Shown here: positions 51,546-61,900 of the stretch, piece after piece
How the letters are laid out: each line of letters begins with the position of its first letter
Position numbering within the stretch: the first letter of the stretch is position 1
Source: Sphaerotilus hippei
GTDB taxonomy: Bacteria > Pseudomonadota > Gammaproteobacteria > Burkholderiales > Burkholderiaceae_C
Length of the DNA stretch: 64,000 bases
Assembly (NCBI RefSeq): GCF_003201595.1
Contig: NZ_QJJS01000013.1
Span: 53,489 to 117,488 of the forward strand
Direction: 5' to 3'
The notes under the pieces: generated by a model
Databases searched by the model: none
What the model was told of the DNA's origin: nothing
What the model saw: the letters and a program-made list of their open reading frames with translations, nothing else
Program-made: the position numbers and the translations under genes

Positions 51546-53324
51546 GTGCCACTGCCTTTTCCTGCCGTGCCGGCGGTGATCGCCACCGCCCGCCCTCCCG
51601 CCGGCCAGCGCCCGCTGGTGCTGCTGGACCCGGAACCCTCGGCCCGCTGGCTGGGCTGGGCGGTGCTGCCGGTCGTGCTGGTCTCGCTGGTGCTGCTCGG
51701 CTGGGCTTCGGCGCAGATGGTGCAGCCCTACCGGCCGGGCACCCCGCTGCTGCTGACGCTCGACCCCCGGCAGCTGCCCGAGCTGCTGCTGCGCACCAGC
51801 CTGCGCATGCTGATCGCCCTGGCGGCCTCGCTGCTGTTCGCCGCGCTGTTCGCGGTGTCGGCCGCCCGCTCGCGCCTGGCCGAGCGGGTGCTGGTGCCGC
51901 TGCTCGACGTGCTGCAGTCCATTCCGGTGCTGGGTTTCCTGACCCTCACGGTCACCGGATTCCTCGCGCTGTTCCCGGGCCGGCTGCTGGGCGTGGAGTG
52001 CGCGGCGATCTTCGCGCTGTTCACTTCCCAGGCCTGGAACCTCGCGTTCAGCCTGCACCAGTCGCTGCGCTCGGTGCCGTCCGAGCTGCACGAGGCCGCC
52101 CGCATCTTCCAGCTGTCGGGCTGGCAGCGCTTCTGGCGGCTGGAGCTGCCGCTGGCCACGCCGGCGCTGCTGTGGAACCTGATGATGTCGGTGGCCGGCG
52201 GCTGGTTCTTCATCGTCGCCTCCGAGGCGATCACCGTGTCGGGCCGGGACATCAAGCTGCCCGGCGTGGGCTCCTACATCGCGCTGGCGATCGAGGCGCG
52301 TGACCTGGGCGCCATCGCCTGGGCGATCGTGACCATGTTCGTCGGCCTGCTGCTGTACGACCAGCTGCTGTTCCGGCCGCTGCTGGCCTGGGCCGACCGG
52401 TTCCGCTTCGAGGAAGGCGCGGGCAGCGCGCCGCCACGCTCGTGGCTGCTGCGCGGGCTGAGGCGTGCCCCGCTGCTGGGCGCCATCGGCCACGGCCTGA
52501 CGCAGCCGCTGCGCTGGAGCCTGCAGCACTGGGGGCGTCGCACCGACGGCCTGTCCCCCTCGGCGCGACCCCGGGGGGCGCCCGTCTGGCACGACCGGCT
52601 GACCGACGCCACGCTGCTGCTGGCGGCCGGGCTCAGCACCGGCGCGCTGCTGCACTGGCTGCAGTCGCGCCTGGGCTGGGCCGAACTGGTCGAGGTGCTG
52701 CTGCTGGGCAGCCTGACGCTGGCGCGCGTGCTGGTGCTGATCACGCTGGCGGTGCTGGTCTGGGTGCCCGTGGGGGTGTGGATCGGGCTGAATCCGCGCT
52801 GGAGCTCGCGCCTGCAGGTCGTGGTGCAGTTCCTGGCGGCCTTCCCGGCCAACCTGACCTTTCCGGTGGCGGTGATGGTGCTGCTGCACTGGCGGCTCGA
52901 CCCCGACGTCTGGCTGTCGCCGCTGATGGTGCTGGGCACGCAGTGGTACATCCTCTTCAACGTCATCGCCGGGGCGGCGGCCATCCCCGAGGAGCTGCGC
53001 CTGGCCGCGGCCAGCCTGGGCCTGCGGGGCTGGCTGAAATGGCGCCGCTGTCTGCTGCCCGCGGTCTTCCCGAGCGTCGTGACCGGTGCGATCACCGCCA
53101 GCGGCGGCTCCTGGAACGCCAGCATCGTGGCCGAATGTGTCACCTGGGGCGACACCACGTTGCAGGCGCGCGGCCTGGGCAGCTACATCGCCCGCATGAG
53201 CGAGGCGGGCGACTTCGCGCGCCTGGTGCTGGGCATCGCGGTGATGTGCCTGTTCGTCATGGTGCTCAACCGCCTGCTGTGGCGCCGGCTCTACCGACTG
53301 GCCGAGCAGCGCTGGCATGGCTGA
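51546..53324 (+). CDS. ABC transporter permease, two fused permease domains
   Basis: 592 residues from a GTG at 51546; the ATG two bases upstream is out of frame. Two BPD_transp_1 units are fused: the first EAA loop is EAARIFQLSGWQRFWRLELP (about residues 185-205), the second AAASLGLRGWLKWRRCLLP (about 485-505). There are about twelve membrane segments. It resembles the permeases of nitrate/sulfonate/taurine-type (CUT-like) importers. No periplasmic binding protein is encoded nearby, so the substrate is unknown. It ends with an eight-base overlap into the ATPase gene. Confidence 0.9.
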   Translation: MPLPFPAVPAVIATARPPAGQRPLVLLDPEPSARWLGWAVLPVVLVSLVLLGWASAQMVQPYRPGTPLLLTLDPRQLPELLLRTSLRMLIALAASLLFAALFAVSAARSRLAERVLVPLLDVLQSIPVLGFLTLTVTGFLALFPGRLLGVECAAIFALFTSQAWNLAFSLHQSLRSVPSELHEAARIFQLSGWQRFWRLELPLATPALLWNLMMSVAGGWFFIVASEAITVSGRDIKLPGVGSYIALAIEARDLGAIAWAIVTMFVGLLLYDQLLFRPLLAWADRFRFEEGAGSAPPRSWLLRGLRRAPLLGAIGHGLTQPLRWSLQHWGRRTDGLSPSARPRGAPVWHDRLTDATLLLAAGLSTGALLHWLQSRLGWAELVEVLLLGSLTLARVLVLITLAVLVWVPVGVWIGLNPRWSSRLQVVVQFLAAFPANLTFPVAVMVLLHWRLDPDVWLSPLMVLGTQWYILFNVIAGAAAIPEELRLAAASLGLRGWLKWRRCLLPAVFPSVVTGAITASGGSWNASIVAECVTWGDTTLQARGLGSYIARMSEAGDFARLVLGIAVMCLFVMVLNRLLWRRLYRLAEQRWHG

Positions 53325-54651
53325 ACACCCGGTGCTGATCGAGCTGCGCCAGGTCGGCAAGCGCTTCCGCAGTGCCGACGGCCACTGGCGCCCGGTGCTC
53401 GAGGGGGTCGACCTGGCGCTGCACGACGGCGAGATCGTCGCCTTGCTGGGCGCCTCGGGCTCGGGCAAGAGCACGCTGCTGCGCCTGCTGGCCGGGCTGA
53501 TCCCGGCCGACACCGGCCAGGTGCTGCTGCACGGCCAGCCGCTGAACGGGCCGGCACGGGCCGTCGGCATGGTGTTCCAGTCGTTTGCGCTGTTCCCGTG
53601 GCTGAGCGTGCGGCAGAACGTCGAGCTGGGCCTGGAGGCGCGTGGCGTGGCGCCGGCCGAGCGTGAACGGCGCGCGCGCCTGGCCATCGAGATGATCGGC
53701 CTGCCGGGCTTCGAGGGCGCGCTGCCCGGGGAGCTGTCGGGCGGCATGCGCCAGCGGGTGGGCATCGCCCGGGCGCTGGTCACCGAGCCCGAGGTGCTGC
53801 TGATGGACGAGGCCTTCTCGGCGCTCGACGTGCTGACCGGCGAGCGCCTGCGCGACGAGATCCTGCAGCTGTGGGCCGGCGGCACCATGCCCACCCGCGC
53901 GATGCTGGTGGTCTCGCACAGCATCGAGGAGGCGGTGCTGATGGCCGATCGGGTGCTGGTGCTGGCGAGCGATCCCGGCCGCGTGCGTGACCAGCGCCTG
54001 GTGTCGCTGCCGCGCCCGCGCGATCCGGACAGCCTCGAGGTGCGCGACCTGGTCGACGAGCTCTACGCGCTGATGACGGCGGGCCACCCTGCGGCCGGCC
54101 CGCCGGCCCGTCCGGGCGAGCCCGCTCGCCTGCACCTCGGCGACCGCCTGCCCCAGGCGGGCATCGGCCTGCTGCACAGCCTGATGGCGGTGCTGGCCGG
54201 ACCGCCTTTCCAGGGGCACGCCGACCTGCCGCGGCTGGCCCAGGTCAGCGCCTTGCCCGATGCCCGGCTGCTGCCGGGCGCGCGGGCGCTGGCGCTGCTC
54301 GGCCTGGCGACGCTGGCCGGCGGCGATCTCACCCTCACCGCGCTCGGGCACCGCTACCTCGAGGCCGACGTGGCCGTGCGCCGCGGCCTGTTCGGCCAGC
54401 AGGTGCTGACCCACGTGCCGCTGGTGGCGCACATCCGCCATGGCCTGGAGTCCCAGGCCAGCGGCCGGCTGCCGCGCGAACCCTTCCTGGTGCTGCTGCG
54501 CCAGCACCTGCCCGACGACCAGGCCCGCCAGACGCTGCTCACCGCCACCGAATGGGCGCGCCATGGCGAGGTCCTCGAGTTCGATGCCCGCAGCGGCCAG
54601 CTGCACCTGCCCGACGGCAGCGAGGCCGGCGAGCCCGGCCCGGCGCCGTGA
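53317..54651 (+). CDS. ABC transporter ATPase with C-terminal AAA-associated domain
   Basis: 444 residues. The N-terminal 255 form a NrtD/SsuB/TauB-type ATPase: Walker A GASGSGKST (about 46-54), Q-loop MVFQSFALFPW, signature LSGGMRQRVGIARAL, Walker B VLLMDEAFSALD, and the H-loop His in VVSHSIEEAV. An Ala/Pro linker leads to a second domain (about 265-430, RLHLGDRLPQAGIGLLHSLM onward) of the AAA-associated type, found fused to this ATPase subfamily. Its start overlaps the permease gene. The C-terminal domain is probably regulatory. Confidence 0.9.
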   Translation: MAEHPVLIELRQVGKRFRSADGHWRPVLEGVDLALHDGEIVALLGASGSGKSTLLRLLAGLIPADTGQVLLHGQPLNGPARAVGMVFQSFALFPWLSVRQNVELGLEARGVAPAERERRARLAIEMIGLPGFEGALPGELSGGMRQRVGIARALVTEPEVLLMDEAFSALDVLTGERLRDEILQLWAGGTMPTRAMLVVSHSIEEAVLMADRVLVLASDPGRVRDQRLVSLPRPRDPDSLEVRDLVDELYALMTAGHPAAGPPARPGEPARLHLGDRLPQAGIGLLHSLMAVLAGPPFQGHADLPRLAQVSALPDARLLPGARALALLGLATLAGGDLTLTALGHRYLEADVAVRRGLFGQQVLTHVPLVAHIRHGLESQASGRLPREPFLVLLRQHLPDDQARQTLLTATEWARHGEVLEFDARSGQLHLPDGSEAGEPGPAP

Positions 54652-54667
54652 CGTCATCGCGCCTGCC

Positions 54668-54673
54668 TACAAT
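54668..54673 (+). promoter_or_regulatory. Candidate -10 element of argJ
   Basis: TACAAT, 44 bp before the argJ ATG and 17 bp after the ATPase stop, within a CCTACAAT context also seen before hemE. The ribosome binding site GGAGAG follows close to the ATG. Confidence 0.5.
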
Positions 54674-54717
54674 CGCGCCTCGCCAGAATCCCTTCATTTC
54701 CCCCTGCGGAGAGCCCC

Positions 54718-55947
54718 ATGCCCGTGAACCTGCAAGCCCCGATCGCCAGCGACCTCCATCCCGTGCCCGGCGTGATGCTGGGCATCACGATGGCCGGCGT
54801 GCGCAAGGCCAATCGACGTGACCTGACGGTCGTCACCCTGGCCGAGGGCTCCAGCGTCGCGGGCGTGTTCACGAAGAACCGCTTCTGCGCCGCGCCGGTG
54901 CAGATCTGCCGCCAGCACCTGGCCGCCGGTCCCGCCAAGCGGGCCATCGTCATCAACACCGGCAACGCCAACGCCGGCACCGGCGAGGACGGCCTGGTGC
55001 GTGCGCGCGCCATCTGCGTCGCGCTGGCCCGCCACCTGCACATCGCCCCCGAGGAGGTGCTGCCGTTCTCGACCGGCGTCATCATGGAGACGCTGCCCAG
55101 CGAGCGCATCGAGGCCGGCCTGCCCGCCGCGCTGGCCGACCTGAAGGCCGACCAGTGGGGCATCGCCGCCGAAGGCATCATGACCACCGACACCCTGCCC
55201 AAGGCCGCGTCGCGCCAGGTGCAGATCGGCGGGCGCACGGTCACCGTGACCGGCATCAGCAAGGGCGCCGGCATGATCCGCCCGAACATGGCGACCATGC
55301 TCGGCTTCGTCGCCACCGACGCGGTGATCGCCCCCGAGCTGCTGCAGCCGCTGGTCACGCAGGCCGCCGACCTGAGCTTCAACCGCATCACCATCGACGG
55401 CGACACCTCGACCAACGACAGCTTCCTGCTGATCGCCACCCACCAGGCCGGCCACGCCGCCATCACCTCGCTGGACTCGACCGAAGGCCAGGCCCTGCGC
55501 GAGGCGGTGATCGCCGTGTCGCAGCAGCTCGCCCAGGCCATCGTGCGCGACGGGGAGGGCGCCACCAAGTTCATCACCGTGCGCATCGACGGGGGCCGCA
55601 CCGAAGAAGAGTGCCGCCTGGCCGCCTACGCGATCGCCCACTCGCCGCTGGTCAAGACCGCGTTCTTCGCCAGCGACCCGAACCTCGGCCGCATCCTGGC
55701 CGCGGTCGGCTACGCCGGCATCGACGACCTCGACCAGGGCCTGATCGACCTGCACCTCGACGACGTGCTGGTCGTCGAGCACGGCGGCCGCCACCCGGCC
55801 TACCGCGAGGAAGACGGCCAGCGCGTCATGAAGCAGGCCGAGATCACCGTGCGGGTGGACCTGCACCGCGGCAGCGCCACCACCACGGTGTGGACCTGCG
55901 ACCTCTCGCACGACTACGTCACCATCAACGCCGACTACCGCAGCTGA
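54718..55947 (+). CDS. argJ: Bifunctional glutamate N-acetyltransferase / ornithine acetyltransferase
   Basis: 409 residues. ArgJ precursors self-cleave before the Thr of the ATML motif, here in [20 protein letters not shown] (about residues 180-200). The N-terminal part has [14 protein letters not shown] and [13 protein letters not shown]. The C-terminus [19 protein letters not shown] and [15 protein letters not shown] are typical. It recycles the acetyl group in arginine synthesis. In many Burkholderiales argJ directly follows secA; here the ABC pair lies between. Confidence 0.97.
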   Translation: MPVNLQAPIASDLHPVPGVMLGITMAGVRKANRRDLTVVTLAEGSSVAGVFTKNRFCAAPVQICRQHLAAGPAKRAIVINTGNANAGTGEDGLVRARAICVALARHLHIAPEEVLPFSTGVIMETLPSERIEAGLPAALADLKADQWGIAAEGIMTTDTLPKAASRQVQIGGRTVTVTGISKGAGMIRPNMATMLGFVATDAVIAPELLQPLVTQAADLSFNRITIDGDTSTNDSFLLIATHQAGHAAITSLDSTEGQALREAVIAVSQQLAQAIVRDGEGATKFITVRIDGGRTEEECRLAAYAIAHSPLVKTAFFASDPNLGRILAAVGYAGIDDLDQGLIDLHLDDVLVVEHGGRHPAYREEDGQRVMKQAEITVRVDLHRGSATTTVWTCDLSHDYVTINADYRS

Positions 55948-55973
55948 GCGGCGGCCGTCGGGCGCCGCTCAGC
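55943..55973. terminator. Bidirectional hairpin between argJ and the RTX gene
   Basis: GCTGAGCGGCG pairs perfectly with CGCCGCTCAGC across a nine-base loop. The eleven-pair stem contains the stop codons of both convergent genes (argJ TGA and the RTX stop). No T run follows, but the fold is very stable and can serve both strands. Confidence 0.75.
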
Positions 55974-58900
55974 CGTTGTCGACCACCAGCTGGTTCTTCG
56001 CCAGCAGGTCCAGCACCACGCTCATGTCGCTGCCGCCGCCCAGGGTCACGCCGCTGAGCGTGATCGTCTGGTCGGTGTGGCTGCTGTCGTAGCCGCCGGC
56101 AAACCCGCCGGTCGAGCTGATGCTCACCACGGTGTCGCTGCCGCTGGTCTCGAAGTGCAGGTAGTTCGTCAGGTTGGCGTGGTTCTCGCCCTGCAGCAGG
56201 TCACGCAGGTCGAGGGCATCGCCGCCCACGGTGGCCACCTTGAAGTCGGTGACCGTGTCGTGGGCCGGCGCACCCGCCGAGCCCGCATCGGCCAGTGACC
56301 AGGCGAACACGTCCGCCCCCTGGCCGCCGGTCAGCACGTCGTGGCCCGAGCCGCCCTCGAGGCGGTCGTCGCCCTGGGCGCCGTCGATCGTGTCCCGGCC
56401 CGCGCCGCCGCGGATCACGTCCTTGCCATCGCTGCCGGTGACCTGGTCGTTGCCGCTGGTGCCGGTGTAGTCTTGGCCCGTGCGGATCTCCCAGACGCCG
56501 TTGGTGGACGACTCGACGATGTCCTGCTGCGCGCCCAGCACGGGCACCTCGCCGGGGGCGAACAGCGCGTACTCGTCGCTGCCCAGCACCTTGTAGTCGG
56601 TGTCGGCCGCGCCCGAGGGCTTGAGCTCGATGCGCAGGCTGGCGTGGCCGCCCTGGTCCCAGTAGAGGATCTCGATGGGCTGCAGGCCGTCGCTCAGGTC
56701 CACGCCGGTGAAGGTGCGCACCGCCACGTACTGGTTGACGTCGACCTCGGCCACCGTCTCGCCGCCGATCAGCAGCCGGTAGCCGTCGTCGCCGGTGACC
56801 CGGATGTCGTAGGTGCCGCCGGTCATGTCGATGTAGCCCACGGCGCGGATGATCGCGTCGGTGCTGTCGCCCATGCCGCTGGTGGCCGTGATGGCGCTGG
56901 CGTTGCCGGCGTTCGAGCCGTGCAGGAAACGGTCGAGGTTGTTGCCCGTCACCGTCTGGCCGCTGGCGAAGGTGCTGCCGCTCTGGCCCAGGTCGGTGCT
57001 GAACAGCGCCTGGTCCGTGCCCGCGACCAGGCCGAACTCCACGTTGCGCATCGTGAAGGTGGCGTCCGCCGCGCCGGCCAGCGACAGTTGGGCGTTGCCC
57101 ACCAGGTCGGTGTTGCCGTTGCGGCCCTCGACGATGTGCTCGATGTCGGCCAGGTGGTTCAGGTTGGTGCTGGTGTTGCCGCCCAGCGTGGCCGAGCCGT
57201 CGTCGGCGTGCAGACGCGTCGCGCCCGAGAAGGTGGCGTCGTGTGCCGTGCCCGTGCGGTTGTCGTTGTAGCCGAAGTACTCGCCGCCCAGGCCGATCGA
57301 GTCGCTGTCGATGGTCTGCGTGGTGCTGGTCAGCGTCACCGGGGCGAGCGTTTCCTCGCGTGCCAGCGCCACCGTCACGCTGCCGCTCGTCACGTCGCCG
57401 TCGCGGTCGACCACCTGGTAGGTGAAGGTCTGCGTCAGCGCCTCGCCCGAGGCCGCCAGCGCCTCGCGGGTGGCCTGGTTCATCACGAAGGTGTAGCTGC
57501 CGTCCGCGTCGCCGGTGAAGGTGCCGTAGGCGCTGCCGGTGTCGCTCCAGCGGATCGCCGCCAGCCCGTCGGCCCCGGCGTCGACCTGCACCTGCCCGAC
57601 CAGGTCGGGCGGCAGGTCGGTCGGGGTCACGCTGCCGTACAGCCCGAAGGTGTTGGACGCGGTGTTCTCGTCGGTGCGGATCTCGGTGAGCAGCTGGCCG
57701 CTGCTGTCCTTGAAGCCCAGCAGGTTGACCTCGTAGTCCTGCCCGTTCACCTGCACCGTCACCGTCTGCGCCGGCAGCTGGATGATGTCGCGCGAGGCGA
57801 CCGCATCGCTGCTGTTGGGCGTCTCGGTGTGCACCAGGTGGGCCGTGAACGTCACCTGCGTGCTCACGCCGTTGATCTCGACGGCCATCGTCAGGTCGAG
57901 GTCGGTCTCCTTCAGCGTCGACGAGCCGCTCGCGATCGCGTAGTTGCGGTGCGTGAAGTCGGCCAGCTTGAACACCTCGCCGGCCTCGACCGTGGCGCCG
58001 GTCGCGGTCGTGAGGCGGGTGCTGTCCACCAGGTCGTAGCCCGACTGGCGGTTCTGGTCGTTGGCGGCCTGGCCCCAGCGCAGCTGGTCGATGTTGCCGT
58101 CGTGGCTGTCGGTGTCGCTGCGCGACACGTCGCAGTCGTTGTTGCGGTAGGTGTCGTCGCTGAAGCCCGCGTCCATCTGGCTGATGCGGATGCTGTCGTG
58201 GCGCACCAGCAGCGTGGCCGTGCTGTGCGAGGCCGTGGGGGCGTCGTCCTCGATGCCCACCGTCAGCGTGGCGGTGCTGGTGTGCGTGCCGTCGGACACC
58301 CGCACCCCCACGTCCAGCGACAGCAGGTCCTCGCCCTGCAGCGCATGGTCCAGCGCGGCGTCGAGCGTCACGTCATAGGCCCCGCTGGCATCGATCGTGA
58401 TGCTCAGCGCCACCGCACCGGTGGCCGAACCGATGTGGCCCACCAGCGTGCCGGTGCCGTCGCCGGTCCACACCACCGGCTGGCCGCCACAGCTCAGGCC
58501 GGTCGTCGGCGCCGTCAGCGTGACCTGCAGCGAGGCCGAGTCCGCATCGCTCAGCGTCAGCTGGCCGTGCACGCTGCGGCTGTTGCCCGTGTCGTCGCCG
58601 GCCCGGGCCCCGGTGCCGTCGGCCAGACCCTGCGCCAGGCCTTCTTCCGAGACCCGCACGTCGAGCGGGCCGCTGATCTGCGGCGCGGTCGCTGGATCGA
58701 CCACGGCGGTGACCACCTGCGCCGCGGAGCCGTCCACGGCCAGCACCTCGAAACCGCCGCCGTGGGTCGCGCCGATGCCGATCACGATGCACTCCGCCCC
58801 CTCGGGCTGGCCGTCGGGCAGCGTGGCCAGATCGAAGCCGACGCTGCTGGCGCCGGCCGGAATGGTCACGGTTGCCACCCGCATGTAGTCGCTGCCATCG

Positions 58901-61900
58901 GTGGCCGTGCCGCCGTAGGTCAGCTGCACCGTCAGGTCGGTGACGGCCGCCTGCGACAGGTGCACCACATAACCCGTCGCGACCTCACCCTCGCCGACCT
59001 GGTCCGGGCCGGAGATGCCGATCAGCACCGTGTCCTCGGGACCGGCCGGCGGGCTGCCCGGGGGCAGGTCGGGGCCGGCATCGTCGACGATGGTCGTGGT
59101 CACCGCATTGGCCGCCGGATCCACCGCGACCTCCTCGAAGCCACCGCCCGTCGTGCCGCCCACCGCGATCGTGAAGCGCTCGCCGACCTCGGCCAGCGCA
59201 TCGTCGAGCGTGGGCACCTCGAACGCCGCCGAGGCCGAGCCGGCCGGGATGGTCACGCTCACCACCGCCTGGAAATCCTCGCCGTTGGTGGCCGTGCCGG
59301 TGTAGATCAGCTGCACCGTCATGTCGGTGGCCGCCGCGTGCGACAGGCACACCGTGTAGCCGCTGGCCGTCTCGCCCTCGATCACCGAACCCGGGCCGCT
59401 GATGCTCACCAGCACCGTGTCCTCCACGCCCGGCGCGCCCGGGCCGCCGGGTGCCGCCGGCCCGGCATCGTCCACGATGGCCGTCGTCACCGCGTTGGCG
59501 ACCGGATCGACCGCCAGCGCCTCGAAGCCCCCGCCGCTGGTGCCGCCGATGCCCACGATGAACGATTCACCCCGCTCCACCAGCGCATCGTCGATCGTTG
59601 CGATGTCGAAATCCGCCGACGCCGAGCCCGCCGGGATCGTCACCGAGACCACCTTGGAGAAGTCGCTGCCGTCGGTCGCCGTGCCGCTGTAGATCAGCTC
59701 GACCGTGACCTCGCTGGCCGCCGGCTGGGACAGATGCACCGTGTAGCCGCAGGCCACTTCGCCTTCGACCACCGTGCCGGGACCGGTCAGGCTGATGGTG
59801 ACCGTGTCCTCGGCGCCCGGCGTGCCGCCGCCAGGAACGCCGGGGCCGACGTCGTCAGAGATGATGGTGGTGACCGAGCTGGCGACCGGGTCGACAGCAA
59901 CCGCTTCGAAGCCACCACCCGTGACCGCGCCGAGCGTGACGGTGAACGATTCACCGTTGTCTGCCAAGGCATCGTCAAGCGTGGTGATGTCGAACGAGGT
60001 CGATGCCGAGCCCGCAGGCACGGTGACGGAGATGACCTTTGTGTAGTCGGACCCGTCAGTGGCCGTGCCTGAGTAAGTCAGCTGGACAGTCAGATCAGTA
60101 GCCGCGGGTTGAGACAGCTGGACGGTGTAGCCAGTTGCCACTTCGCCTTCAACGACGGTGCCGGGTCCGGTCAGGCTGATGGTGACCGTGTCCTGAGTAC
60201 CCGGCGTGCCGCCACCGGGAACGCCAGGTCCGACGTCGTCGGAGATGACGGTGGTGATCGAAGCTGTTGTCGGATCGACAGCAATCGTTTCGAAGCCACC
60301 ACCCGTGACAGCACCGAGCGTGACGGTGACGGACTCCGAGCCTTCGGCCAGTGCATCGTCCAGCGTGGCCAGGTCGAACGAGGTCGAAGCCGAGCCAGCG
60401 GGCACGGTGACGGAGATGACCTTCGTGTAGTCGGAGCCATCCGTGGCCGTGCCGGAGTACGTCAGCTGGACAGTCAGATCGGTCGCCGCAGGCTGCGACA
60501 GGTTAACGGTGTAGCCGGTTGCCACTTCACCTTCGACCACCGTACCGGGACCGGTCAGGCTGATGGTGACCGTATCTTCCGATCCAGGCGTGCCACCGCC
60601 GGGAACGCCGGGGCCGACGTCGTCGGAGATGACGGTCGTGACCGAAGCCGCTGTCGGGTCGACAGCAACCGCTTCGAAACCACCGCCAGTGACAGCACCG
60701 AGCGTGACGGTGACGGACTCGGAGCCTTCGGCCAGAGCATCGTCCAGCGTGGCCAGATCGAACGAGGACGAAGCCGAGCCGGCAGGGACGGTGACTGAAA
60801 CGACCTTGGTGTAGTCGGAGCCATCCGTGGCCGTGCCGCTGTAGGTCAGCTGGACGGTCAGATCGGTAGCTGCCGGTTGCGACAGATGAACGGTGTAGCC
60901 GGTAGCGACTTCACCTTCGACGACGGTGCCGGGGCCGGTCAGGCCGATGGTGACTGTGTCCTCGGTGCCCGGCATGCCGCCGCCGGGAACGCCAGGGCCG
61001 ATGTCGTCTGAGATGACGGTCGTGACCGAGGCAGCGGTCGGGTCGACAGCAACCGCTTCGAAGCCACCACCCGTGACCGCACCGAGCGTCACGGTGAACG
61101 ATTCACCGTTGTCTGCCAAGGCATCGTCGAGCGTGGTGATGTCAAAGGTGGTCGAAGCAGAACCCGCAGGCACGGTGACGGAGATGACCTTCGTGTAGTC
61201 AGATCCGTCAGTGGCCGTGCCGCTGTAGGTCAGCTGGACAGTCAGATCAGTAGCCGCAGGCTGAGACAGCTGGACGGTGTAGCCAGTGGCGACCTCGCCT
61301 TCGACGACGGTGCCAGGACCGGTCAGGCTGATGGAGACGGTGTCTTCCGGCCCGGGCTTGACGCCCGGAGCATCAGGGCCGACATCGTCAACGATGACCG
61401 TCGTGATCGAGCCGGCCGTCGGATCGACGGCCACGGCCTCGAAACCGCCACCGGTAATCGTGCCGAGCGTGACAGTGACGGACTCGGAACCTTCGGCGAG
61501 GGCATCGTCCAGCGTGGCCAGATCGAACGAGGTCGACGCCGAGCCAGCAGGGACGGTGACGGAGACGACCTTCGTGTAGTCGGAACCGTCGGTGGCCGTG
61601 CCGCTGTAGGTCAGTTGAACGGTCAGATCAGTAGCTGCCGGTTGCGACAGGTGAACGGTGTAGCCGGTAGCGACTTCGCCTTCAACGACGGTACCGGGAC
61701 CGGTCAGGCTGATGTTGACGGTGTCCTCGGCGCCCGGCGTGCCGCCACCGGGAATGCCGGGGCCGACATCATCGGCGATGACCGTCGTGACCGAAGCTGC
61801 CGTCGGATCGACAGCAACCGCTTCGAAGCCACCGCCAGTGACAGCACCGAGCGTGACAGTGACGGACTCGGAGCCTTCGGCGAGGGCATCGTCCAGCGTT

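Noticed and set aside
56341..60072. 1,243-codon open frame on the plus strand opposite the RTX adhesin
   Set aside because: It is the antisense of strongly patterned, GC-rich repeats, is rich in Arg/Ala/Val/Asp in shadow proportions, and has no domain or ribosome binding site. The minus-strand reading has clear RTX and Calx-beta features.
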